Notes under the pieces: generated by a model
What the model was told of the DNA's origin: nothing
Seen by the model: the letters and a program-made list of their open reading frames with translations, nothing else
The model's database searches: none
NCBI GenBank assembly: GCA_016179225.1
Contig: JACORV010000016.1
Span: 1 to 43,555 of the forward strand
Source: Gemmatimonadota bacterium
Lineage (GTDB): Bacteria; Gemmatimonadota; Gemmatimonadetes; Gemmatimonadales; JACORV01
Reading direction: 5' to 3'
DNA length: 43,555 nt
Program-made: the position numbers and the translations under genes
In this document: positions 36,437 through 43,555 of the stretch, piece after piece
Position numbering within the stretch: the stretch's first letter is position 1
Layout: every line of letters starts with the position of its first letter

Positions 36437-37159
36437 TCAGCCGTTCGTGACGTCCTTGCCCCGGCGCCGTCGGATGAGCCCGAAACCGCCCATACCCGCG
36501 AGCCCCGTGAGCATGAGCGTCATGGTCACCGGCTCCGGGACCGAGGCGCCAAAACAGTTCGCGAGCTCACCGCCCGTGATGCAGTCGGTTTCCTCGCCCC
36601 TGTTGTTGCCATGCACATTAACGATCGTGTTCTGCAAGTCCCACGAGCCCGTGATGGTGAAGTTGAGTTGTACGTAGCCGGGATCGTTGATGCTCGACGG
36701 GAGGCTACAGGGGTTCTGCCAGTACTGCCCGGGGGGCAGGTTGCTCGCGCACCCACTCGCGATGCCGTCGTTCGCGTTGCCGTCGGGGGTCTGCGTGAGG
36801 AGATCGAGGAACACGCCGCCGCCGGCCGTGACGTCGTTCCTGATGCGCCAGCTCGAGGGCGAGTCCCCAGGGCGCACCGGACCGCTCATGGTGAGGCTGC
36901 CCACGTCCGCCATGGCGCTGCCCACGTTCTGGAAGCCCACCGCGGTGAAGACGGTGTTCGGGTTCGTGCTGTAGAACCCTGACAGGTTCCAGAGGCGCAG
37001 GGTCACCTGCTGGCCAACTACGAGCACCCCGACGGACGCACACGACGCGAACCGGCTGCCTCCGCACACATTCCACGTGCGCGCATCCGCCGCCGCGCTG
37101 TTCGCAGCGCAACAGAACCCCACGGCTACGAGCCCTGCAATGCTCATGGCCTTGCGCAT
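36437..37159 (-). CDS. PEP-CTERM sorting domain-containing secreted protein
   Basis: N-terminal signal peptide; C-terminus SVPEPVTMTLMLTGLAGMGGFGLIRRRRGKD = VPEP + TM helix + Arg cluster. Confidence 0.92.
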   Translation of the reverse strand: MRKAMSIAGLVAVGFCCAANSAAADARTWNVCGGSRFASCASVGVLVVGQQVTLRLWNLSGFYSTNPNTVFTAVGFQNVGSAMADVGSLTMSGPVRPGDSPSSWRIRNDVTAGGGVFLDLLTQTPDGNANDGIASGCASNLPPGQYWQNPCSLPSSINDPGYVQLNFTITGSWDLQNTIVNVHGNNRGEETDCITGGELANCFGASVPEPVTMTLMLTGLAGMGGFGLIRRRRGKDVTNG

Positions 37160-37231
37160 GCGCCTACTCCCCTTCCTGACCAGGGATGGGACTGCCCGAC
37201 GCTAAACACAGTAACCGCAACCAGTTAGAGC

Positions 37232-37247
37232 AGCAAGAAACACGCCA
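37232..37247 (-). promoter_or_regulatory. sigma-54-like -24/-12 promoter (TGGCGTGTTTCTTGCT)
   Basis: TGGC..G-N4-TTGCT with GG-N10-GC spacing, about 75 bp upstream of the PEP-CTERM gene ATG. Confidence 0.65.
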
Positions 37248-37413
37248 GGCGATGGGCGCCCGGCACGATACGGCTAACGTGGTGTGGGAACACTTCTTAC
37301 GCTTGTCGGAGGCTCACGCACCGACGCACGGTGGCCGCACCACGGATACAACATGTGGCGCCTGAGCGGCACCCACTACAGCGCGACTCCCCTATCGCCA
37401 TCGCCCCCCGCCC

Positions 37414-37923
37414 TTATGGACGAGTGCGGGTGTGGGCCCAGGCCTTGGCCGCAATCCAGAACATCACGGCGGGGTAAGCGGTCAGTTGGAGCGAGGTCTT
37501 GACCAGGGCCTTCATGACCCCTTGGCGTGCCACCGGCTGTTCGCGAAGGGCCAGGAGTGCGATGGGGACATCGGTCAGGTAGAGGATGCCACCCGCGAGG
37601 ATGAGCGTCGCGAGCGCCGCCAACAGGATGGCGACGATTCGCGCCGGCCACCGGACGCCACGGGCGACCGCCGAGGCGAGCACCAGCGCCATACCCATGA
37701 CCGGCAGGGGCAGCCCGTCCAGGCTCGCCGTCACCGTGCCGAACTCCCACTCGGGCGACCCGAAGTTCAGCGGGTACCAGATGAGGGCCACGTCGAGACC
37801 GCCCACCAGCGCAAAGACGAAGCCCAAGTATCCGAGCAACCGCCACGCGACGTCCGGTGCCGCGACGAGCGGTGAGCGCGCCGGCTTAGGCGCTTCGCTC
37901 ACGAGGATCTTCGGTGCGGTCAT
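37414..37923 (-). CDS. hypothetical four-helix membrane protein
   Basis: Long ORF with four hydrophobic segments; M at 37923. Confidence 0.6.
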   Translation of the reverse strand: MTAPKILVSEAPKPARSPLVAAPDVAWRLLGYLGFVFALVGGLDVALIWYPLNFGSPEWEFGTVTASLDGLPLPVMGMALVLASAVARGVRWPARIVAILLAALATLILAGGILYLTDVPIALLALREQPVARQGVMKALVKTSLQLTAYPAVMFWIAAKAWAHTRTRP

Positions 37924-37934
37924 GGGCGCCCCCT

Positions 37935-38945
37935 TCAGCGCGTGATGAGGTCGGTACTGCTGCGAGGCTTGAGTCGCCACACGCCGGCCGTGCCCGTGGG
38001 CACGAGCACGCCGATGATTCTGAAGCGCGCGCCCGGCACGTAGGGGTACGGCGGGCTGGCGCCGGCACGGTTCGGCGGAAAGAATGTCGGGTCCGCGGCT
38101 TGGTCCAGCAACACCTCTAGACTACCGGTTCCGTCGTTCACGAGGAGCTGCATGCCATCAGCGACTGCAATAGTATCGCCGATGGTGGCCGTGTCGATCT
38201 GAACGAGCGCGGCGTCGAGCCGGCCAGCGTTAGCGCTCGCGGCCACCCCCGTGGTGATCACAGTCAAGTTTGGAAGGAAAACCTCGGGGAACAGCACGAG
38301 GGGCGTCACATCGTCGAGCGTGGGCTGGCCGTCCCGCGCGCTGGTCGTGCCCAGGAAGCGGACGCTGTCGGCCGTCACGAAAAATGGCGTCGACCGCACT
38401 CGCGTCGCGCGGATTGCTCCCGACGTGTCCGCGAGGTGCACCGTCGTGTCGCTGAATGTCGAGCGCGCGTTCAGGGCGATGCCCTCCACGAAGATCTTCC
38501 TCCCGGCCGGCAGGGCGCGCGCCTGCGCCACGGTCTTGTGCGGGTAGCTGATGCCGACGGTGATGGAGACGGAGTCGCCGGAGGCCAGCGTGAAGCTGGT
38601 ATCCGCGGTGCTGACCAGCTCGAACATAGCTCCCACGGTCGCCGGGTCCACGCCGACCGTATAGCTCCCGACGGGGATGTCGGTGAGCACCACCGCGCCG
38701 CTGCCGTTCGAGATGACGCGGGCGACCGTGTCGCGCGTGCCGCGCGTGAAGAGCAGGATGCCGATGCCGGCGAGGTTGGTGTCGCCGAAGTTGTTCGTCC
38801 GGCTGCCGTCCACGTCGAAGTAGACGGTGCCGGCGACCTTCCCCGTCGCGGTGATGGAGAGGACGCGGCCCTCACCCGCGTTGGTGCAGCCGAGGACGAT
38901 CGCGGTCGCGAGGAGCGCCAGCGGCGCGTGCCGGTGGGCGCGCAT
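37935..38945 (-). CDS. lipoprotein with SdrD_B/carboxypeptidase-regulatory-like and OB-fold-like segments
   Basis: LALLATAIVLGCTNAGEG lipobox; GTVYFDVDGSRTNNFGDTNLAGIGILLF; GRKIFVEGIALNARSTFSDTTVHLADTSGAI. Confidence 0.65.
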   Translation of the reverse strand: MRAHRHAPLALLATAIVLGCTNAGEGRVLSITATGKVAGTVYFDVDGSRTNNFGDTNLAGIGILLFTRGTRDTVARVISNGSGAVVLTDIPVGSYTVGVDPATVGAMFELVSTADTSFTLASGDSVSITVGISYPHKTVAQARALPAGRKIFVEGIALNARSTFSDTTVHLADTSGAIRATRVRSTPFFVTADSVRFLGTTSARDGQPTLDDVTPLVLFPEVFLPNLTVITTGVAASANAGRLDAALVQIDTATIGDTIAVADGMQLLVNDGTGSLEVLLDQAADPTFFPPNRAGASPPYPYVPGARFRIIGVLVPTGTAGVWRLKPRSSTDLITR

Positions 38946-41900
38946 CAGTAGTTCACCCGCAGGCCGAGGCGCCACACCTTTTGGGCGGTGCGGCGCACCA
39001 GCAGCCGTCCGAAGTCGGGGTTGACGACGAGCGGCACGGTTACGACGCCGTTCGGGTCGGGGGCCAGCGTGCCCGGCGCCGGGGGCGCAAAGTCCGGATT
39101 CACGAGATACAGCGCACGGTCCACGATCCCCACGTCTGAACTCATGAGGTTGAGCCCATCGAGGACCACTTCCATGGGGTACCCGCGGAGCGTGGCGATG
39201 CGAAGCCCCACGCGCAGATCGACGCGCCGCGCGCCCGCCTCCCGGCATGCGTTGCGGGCGGCGAAGCGGCCGATCTCGCCGCGCAGGCAGTCGAAGCGCG
39301 CGATGAGCGCGTCGACGCCGAGGATCGTGTCGTCCACGAACGCCGGATCGTTGCGCGCCGAGCCGTCGCCGTTGGCGTCCACGCCGTCACGGAACCCGGG
39401 CGTGAAGGGGTAGCCGGAGCGGTACCGGTAGAGCACGGCGATGTGGAAGCCCGAGCGCCTCGGCGAGCGAAGCTCCACGCCGACCATCACGCGGTGCGGC
39501 ACGTCGAAATCGGAGCGCCCCTCGGTCCAGTCCTTGCCCGACACGCTGTCGGGGAACGGCGACAGCTGCGACTCGGGGCCGCCGCCCCGCGCGGCGAGCC
39601 AGTTGTCGGTGGTGCGCGAGTAGGTGTAGCTGGCGATGAAGCTCAGGCCGCTTAGCGCGTTGCGCTCGAGCGCCAGCGTCGCGCCGTAGTAGTCCGAGTA
39701 GCCGTCCTGGTCGAGCGCTGAAACCAAGTCGAAGGTGGTGAAGCGCCGGTTCGATCCCGGGTTCGCCGACACGATCTCGCCCAGCTGCGTGAGGGCACCG
39801 AATACCGCCCGCCCGTATTGATCGCGGGCCGTCGGCGCCGGCAGCAGGTTTAGGTCCCGCCGGCGCGGCAGGTAGTCGGTGTGACGATACACGCCCTGCA
39901 CGTGCAGGGTCAGGCGCGAGGGGAGGGCGCGGCTGATGCCCAGGCTGAGCCGTCCCGTGCGCGGCGGGCCGAACTCCGGGTGCAGCAGCGTGAGCGCCGG
40001 CGCCCTGAACGGCGCCCCCGTGGTGTCGGGTGGGGCCGGCCACCGGCCCAGGGCGCCGATCCCGCGCCGCTCCTGGACGGCGCCGTTGTGCGTGATCAGC
40101 TCCGCGAGGTCCGCCGGCTCCATCGCGTCCAGGTACACGCCCGCACCCCCGCGCACCACCCACTCCTGCGCCGCACCGGCGGACCACTCGAACCCGATCC
40201 GCGGGCTGAAGCTGGTGCGCGCGGGTGGGATGTTCCGGTTGTCGAGGCCGGTCCGGGAGTCCCAGTCGGTGTTGTGCCGCACCTCGGCGCCGGGGAGATG
40301 CACGCGCTCGAGCCGGCCCCCCAGGATCACCGCGAGACCGGGCATGGGCGCCCACAGGTCCTGGAAATAGAACGATGTCACGGGCGTCTTGAAGATCGCG
40401 ACCGGCAGCGACCCCACCGCCTGCATGAACACGCCGCGCCGCTGGGCGAAGGCCAGCGTGTCCGCGAAGACGAACGCGCCGCCGCGCCCGTCGGTGTAAG
40501 TGTGATCGTGCGCATCGAAGAGCAACCCGAGACCCACCTTGAGCTGATGGGCGCCGTGCGTGTAGTGCACCGTCTCGCTCACCCGCACCGTGGTACGCTT
40601 GAAGCGGCCCGGGAGCACCTCCGCGCCGCCGAACGCGAGCCCTCCGGCCATGATAGTCGTGGACGCGATGGTGTCGCTCTGGTACTCGCGGGTGCTGGCA
40701 TCCACGCTGAAGCGGAACTCGGACGCCAGACTGGGCGACAGACGCGACGTGAGCGCCGCGGCCGCCGATACGTCCGTGGCGTCGAGCGACGAGCCGAGGC
40801 TCGGCCTCGCCGCAACGCCGAGCTCGGGATTCGAGACGGTCGCGGACGCGACGCTCCCGCGCACCACGAGCGCGTGCCCGGGCGCGATCTGCCAGTCGAA
40901 CCGCCCGAACGCCGACAGGATGTCCGTGATCGTGATTCGCGGCCGCAGGTATCCGCTCAGGTCGAGCCCGAAGGAATCGCGCGCGAGGTCCACCGTGGCC
41001 TGAGCCACGGCGTCGGCGCGCCACGGCGACGGCAGTGACGCCTCGAGGTGGCGGGCCTCCACGCCGACGGCGAACTGGGCGGTGTCGCGCACCACCGGCC
41101 CGGAGACGAGCACGCCGCCGCGCTGCGCGTCGCCGGCGAAGTCGCCGGAGGCCCGCAGCGTGAGGACCGGCGCGCCGCGCTGCGTGAACCCGCTCAAGAT
41201 GCCGCCGCCGAACCCTGCCCACTCCACGTCCCCGGCGTCGGCCAGCAGCTCGGTACGGCCCAGCGCACTCAACGGGAAGGCCGCGCCCGCCAGCTCGACC
41301 GCGCCGAGGGCCGGATGGCGCGCCGGGACGTGCGGTACCCCGTCGATCATGATCCCGCTGAACCGCTCGGGAAGGCCCGCGCCCTGCAGCTCGCCGGTCG
41401 ACACCGTCGAAAGCCCGGCCACGTTGGTGACTTCGCGCCGGTCGCCGCTGAGGTCGGCGAAGACCGACGCGCCGAGCCACCCGCTGACGCCGACCGGGGT
41501 CGAGAGCGTGGCCCCCGGATGGTACTCGACGGTGTCGATCACGCTCACGGGGGGTGGCGCCGCCACGAGACTCACCGGCACGTCGAGATTCGCGCCCGGG
41601 AGCACCGGGATGCCGCGAACCCGGCGAGGCCGGTACGCGACGCGCTCCACCAGCAGGTCGTACTCGCCGGGCGGGACGAGCGTGAAGGCGAACTGTCCGC
41701 CGCGAGGTGTGAGCACGCTCCGCGCGGTGCCCGTGACCCGATCGATCAGCGTGACGCCAGCGTCGGGGAGCAGCGCGCCTCCTCCGTCTCGCACGATGCC
41801 GGTCAAGGTGCCCGTGGTCAGGCTCTGGGCGCGGCCGGCGGCGGGTAGCACGACGAGGAGCGCGACGCCGACGCTCCAGGCGCGGATATGACAAGGGAGA

Positions 41901-42001
41901 AGCGATCCGGTGGCAACCGCGTTGTTCAGGGACAGGCTCGACTCCTCGGCCGGTTTGGAGAGGCAGGCCGAATGTTTAGCACGATTCCGGCGGGCGCGCA
42001 A
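38945..42001 (-). CDS. TonB-dependent receptor-like outer-membrane protein with N-terminal carboxypeptidase-regulatory domain
   Basis: Signal peptide VALLVVLPAAGRAQ; GTLTGIVRDGGGALLPDAGVTLIDRVTGTARSVLTPRGGQFAFTLVPPGEYDL; long beta-strand-rich barrel ending WRLGLRVNY. Start uncertain (TTG at 42001 proposed). Confidence 0.8.
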   Translation of the reverse strand: MRARRNRAKHSACLSKPAEESSLSLNNAVATGSLLPCHIRAWSVGVALLVVLPAAGRAQSLTTGTLTGIVRDGGGALLPDAGVTLIDRVTGTARSVLTPRGGQFAFTLVPPGEYDLLVERVAYRPRRVRGIPVLPGANLDVPVSLVAAPPPVSVIDTVEYHPGATLSTPVGVSGWLGASVFADLSGDRREVTNVAGLSTVSTGELQGAGLPERFSGIMIDGVPHVPARHPALGAVELAGAAFPLSALGRTELLADAGDVEWAGFGGGILSGFTQRGAPVLTLRASGDFAGDAQRGGVLVSGPVVRDTAQFAVGVEARHLEASLPSPWRADAVAQATVDLARDSFGLDLSGYLRPRITITDILSAFGRFDWQIAPGHALVVRGSVASATVSNPELGVAARPSLGSSLDATDVSAAAALTSRLSPSLASEFRFSVDASTREYQSDTIASTTIMAGGLAFGGAEVLPGRFKRTTVRVSETVHYTHGAHQLKVGLGLLFDAHDHTYTDGRGGAFVFADTLAFAQRRGVFMQAVGSLPVAIFKTPVTSFYFQDLWAPMPGLAVILGGRLERVHLPGAEVRHNTDWDSRTGLDNRNIPPARTSFSPRIGFEWSAGAAQEWVVRGGAGVYLDAMEPADLAELITHNGAVQERRGIGALGRWPAPPDTTGAPFRAPALTLLHPEFGPPRTGRLSLGISRALPSRLTLHVQGVYRHTDYLPRRRDLNLLPAPTARDQYGRAVFGALTQLGEIVSANPGSNRRFTTFDLVSALDQDGYSDYYGATLALERNALSGLSFIASYTYSRTTDNWLAARGGGPESQLSPFPDSVSGKDWTEGRSDFDVPHRVMVGVELRSPRRSGFHIAVLYRYRSGYPFTPGFRDGVDANGDGSARNDPAFVDDTILGVDALIARFDCLRGEIGRFAARNACREAGARRVDLRVGLRIATLRGYPMEVVLDGLNLMSSDVGIVDRALYLVNPDFAPPAPGTLAPDPNGVVTVPLVVNPDFGRLLVRRTAQKVWRLGLRVNY

Positions 42002-43190
42002 CGAAGTCGCCGCCCGGAAAGCGGCGCGAAACGAGCACCTGCGCGAGCGCACCGAGGGCGAGGCCCGCGGTGGCGCTGGCCCACGACTCCACCCCGAAGG
42101 GCGCCAGCCCGACCGCGGCCGGCACGACAGCCGTGGCCGCGAACGCCGCGGCGGCCGCCCCAAGCAGAGCGTCGCGGCGCCGGGCCCATAGGCCGAGCGG
42201 GACGAGCATCGCGGCCACCCACGCGTCGCCGAGCAGGCGCCTCATCCACGGCGTCAGCGACTCCGGGTACATGAGGAACGCCCACGCTCCGCCGGCTCCG
42301 AAGCGGAGCCCGCAGCGCCGGGCGGCGTTCATCGTGACGCAGTATCCCCCCGATTCCCGCCACAGCAAAAGGTGGAGGGTGTCGCCCGGCGCGATGCCGC
42401 GCATCGCGCCCGGGAGGCGGAAGTCGGGCTCGTCGAGTCGCAGCGCCCTCGCCCTCATGCGAAAGCGGAAGACGAGGTCATCGCGGTCCGGGCCAATGAG
42501 GAGGATCTCGCGCGAGCTGTCGTCGGCGATGCTGAAGAGCGGCCCCAACGCCGGCGCGCGCGGCCCAGCCACCGCGCGGATCGTGAGCGGCTCCCCCGCG
42601 AGCAGGCGGGCCCGCACCTCTTCCGAGCGCTCCAGACGGTGCGTCGGCAGCTCGAGCGGCCCCAAGCTCACCCGGTCCACCCGGGCCCGATACCACTCGA
42701 GATTCGCGAGATTCGGGGTCCACTGGCCGTAGTAAGTGGACCGCGGAAAGGCCGGACTGCCGAGAAAACCCGCGACCGCCCACATCGCCGGCGGCAGCGC
42801 CGCGGCGACGACGATCAGGGCCGGACGGAGCCGCCGAGGCGGATTGAGCCAGTGCGGCGCGGTCCGCACGATGGCGATGCCGGCGGCGGCGCCGAGGGTG
42901 TTGAAGATCACGTCGCCCAGACTGGGGTCGCGCCCCGGGATGAAGAACTGCGCCGTCTCGATGCCGGCCGACAGCAGCCCTGCGGCGACGAACGCCGCCC
43001 GCCCCCACCACCCGTTCAAGGCGATCGCCACCCCGAGCGGTAGGAAGAGGATGAGGTTGAGTAGAACGTCCGACGACGCGCGCGAGTCGCAGTAGACGCA
43101 CCACACCGGCAGCGGCGCGCCGCCGCCCATGGACGTCAGCGTCGCGACGAAGATCGCGAGGAGCGGGGGCGCCAGTAGCCCGCGCTTCAC
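41976..43190 (-). CDS. VanZ-like membrane protein with a central soluble (LamG-like) insert
   Basis: SSDVLLNLILFLPLGVAIAL, SAGIETAQFFIPGRDPSLGDVIFNTLGAAAGI = VanZ signature; soluble middle; C-terminal TM helices. Confidence 0.78.
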   Translation of the reverse strand: MKRGLLAPPLLAIFVATLTSMGGGAPLPVWCVYCDSRASSDVLLNLILFLPLGVAIALNGWWGRAAFVAAGLLSAGIETAQFFIPGRDPSLGDVIFNTLGAAAGIAIVRTAPHWLNPPRRLRPALIVVAAALPPAMWAVAGFLGSPAFPRSTYYGQWTPNLANLEWYRARVDRVSLGPLELPTHRLERSEEVRARLLAGEPLTIRAVAGPRAPALGPLFSIADDSSREILLIGPDRDDLVFRFRMRARALRLDEPDFRLPGAMRGIAPGDTLHLLLWRESGGYCVTMNAARRCGLRFGAGGAWAFLMYPESLTPWMRRLLGDAWVAAMLVPLGLWARRRDALLGAAAAAFAATAVVPAAVGLAPFGVESWASATAGLALGALAQVLVSRRFPGGDFVARPPESC

Positions 43191-43227
43191 GCGGTCAGCG
43201 GCCGTGGTGGAACAAGCCGTGGCGGGG

Positions 43228-43386
43228 CTAGAAGATCGTGTAGATGAACGGCGCGAGGGCCGAGCCCTGGGCGAACACGAGCAGCGCTCCGACCAGCAGC
43301 ATCACCACGAGGATCGGCAGCAGCCACCACTTCTTGCGCACCCTCATGAAGGCCCACAACTCGCCGATAATGCCCCTCCTAGCCAT
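43228..43386 (-). CDS. DUF5989-like small membrane protein (52 aa)
   Basis: Manual translation: MARRGIIGELWAFMRVRKKWWLLPILVVMLLVGALLVFAQGSALAPFIYTIF. Absent from the supplied ORF track because it is short. Confidence 0.8.
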   Translation of the reverse strand: MARRGIIGELWAFMRVRKKWWLLPILVVMLLVGALLVFAQGSALAPFIYTIF

Positions 43387-43395
43387 GATCCCGTC

Positions 43396-43555
43396 CTAGA
43401 ATTGTCGTTGCATGTCGCCCTGGCGATGCTCGCGCACCGCCCAGACGCTGCCGTCACGCTGGTCCGCGACCAGCGGGTTCTTCCTGAAGAGTCGCATCAG
43501 CAACCCGATCGGCCCGAGCACCAGGAAGTACACGATGCCCATGAAGATCGGCGTC
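43396..43555 (-). CDS. SxtJ-like membrane protein, C-terminal part (5'-truncated by the window edge)
   Basis: Manual translation: TPIFMGIVYFLVLGPIGLLMRLFRKNPLVADQRDGSVWAVREHRQGDMQRQF. Confidence 0.7.
   Translation of the reverse strand, partial: TPIFMGIVYFLVLGPIGLLMRLFRKNPLVADQRDGSVWAVREHRQGDMQRQF

Noticed and set aside
39748-39758. GGTTCGATCCC resembling a tRNA T-loop
   Set aside because: Lies inside the receptor coding sequence; no acceptor, D or anticodon arms fit around it.
39387-41894. 835-aa minus-strand ORF
   Set aside because: Out-of-frame shadow of the TonB-receptor-like gene, Arg/Ala/Gly/Pro-rich, typical of high-GC spurious ORFs.
1-43555. CRISPR arrays, rRNA/tRNA genes, transposases or integrases
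   Set aside because: None seen; no direct-repeat arrays with spacers and no DDE or tyrosine-recombinase motifs in the translated ORFs.

Overview
The window is a GC-rich bacterial chromosomal segment. Gene style suggests Gemmatimonadota or a similar phylum, but that is inference only. It is almost entirely devoted to building, modifying and exporting a surface polysaccharide. From left to right: (i) a GNAT-like gene entering from the left edge, then a three-gene cassette (two related SAM methyltransferases and a HemN-like radical SAM protein with an atypical cysteine motif), closed by a decayed 3' copy of the same GNAT-like gene; (ii) a flippase and a self-contained sulfation module (sulfotransferase, single-chain ATP sulfurylase/APS kinase, SLC13 permease, CysQ-type PAP phosphatase); (iii) two Gfo/Idh/MocA oxidoreductases flanking a ferric-reductase/MsrQ-like membrane protein; (iv) secreted lipoproteins; (v) glycosyltransferases, SGNH proteins and a six-gene overlapping operon headed by a formyltransferase-polysaccharide deacetylase fusion; (vi) an O-antigen ligase/polymerase, SGNH protein, Wzx-type flippase and glycosyltransferase; (vii) an exosortase-A-type block (FemAB-like protein, DUF3473-type deacetylase, PEP-CTERM substrate) with no exosortase gene visible; (viii) an outer-membrane receptor/lipoprotein pair, a VanZ-like protein, a DUF5989-like small ORF missing from the supplied ORF track, and an SxtJ-like 3' end. 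The most interesting non-coding signal is a set of -24/-12 (sigma-54) promoter-like motifs with GG-N10-GC or near-GG-N10-GC spacing. They lie in two divergent intergenic regions and upstream of the PEP-CTERM gene, which suggests an RpoN-controlled sulfated-exopolysaccharide/PEP-CTERM regulon. All calls come from reading the sequence; no searches were run.
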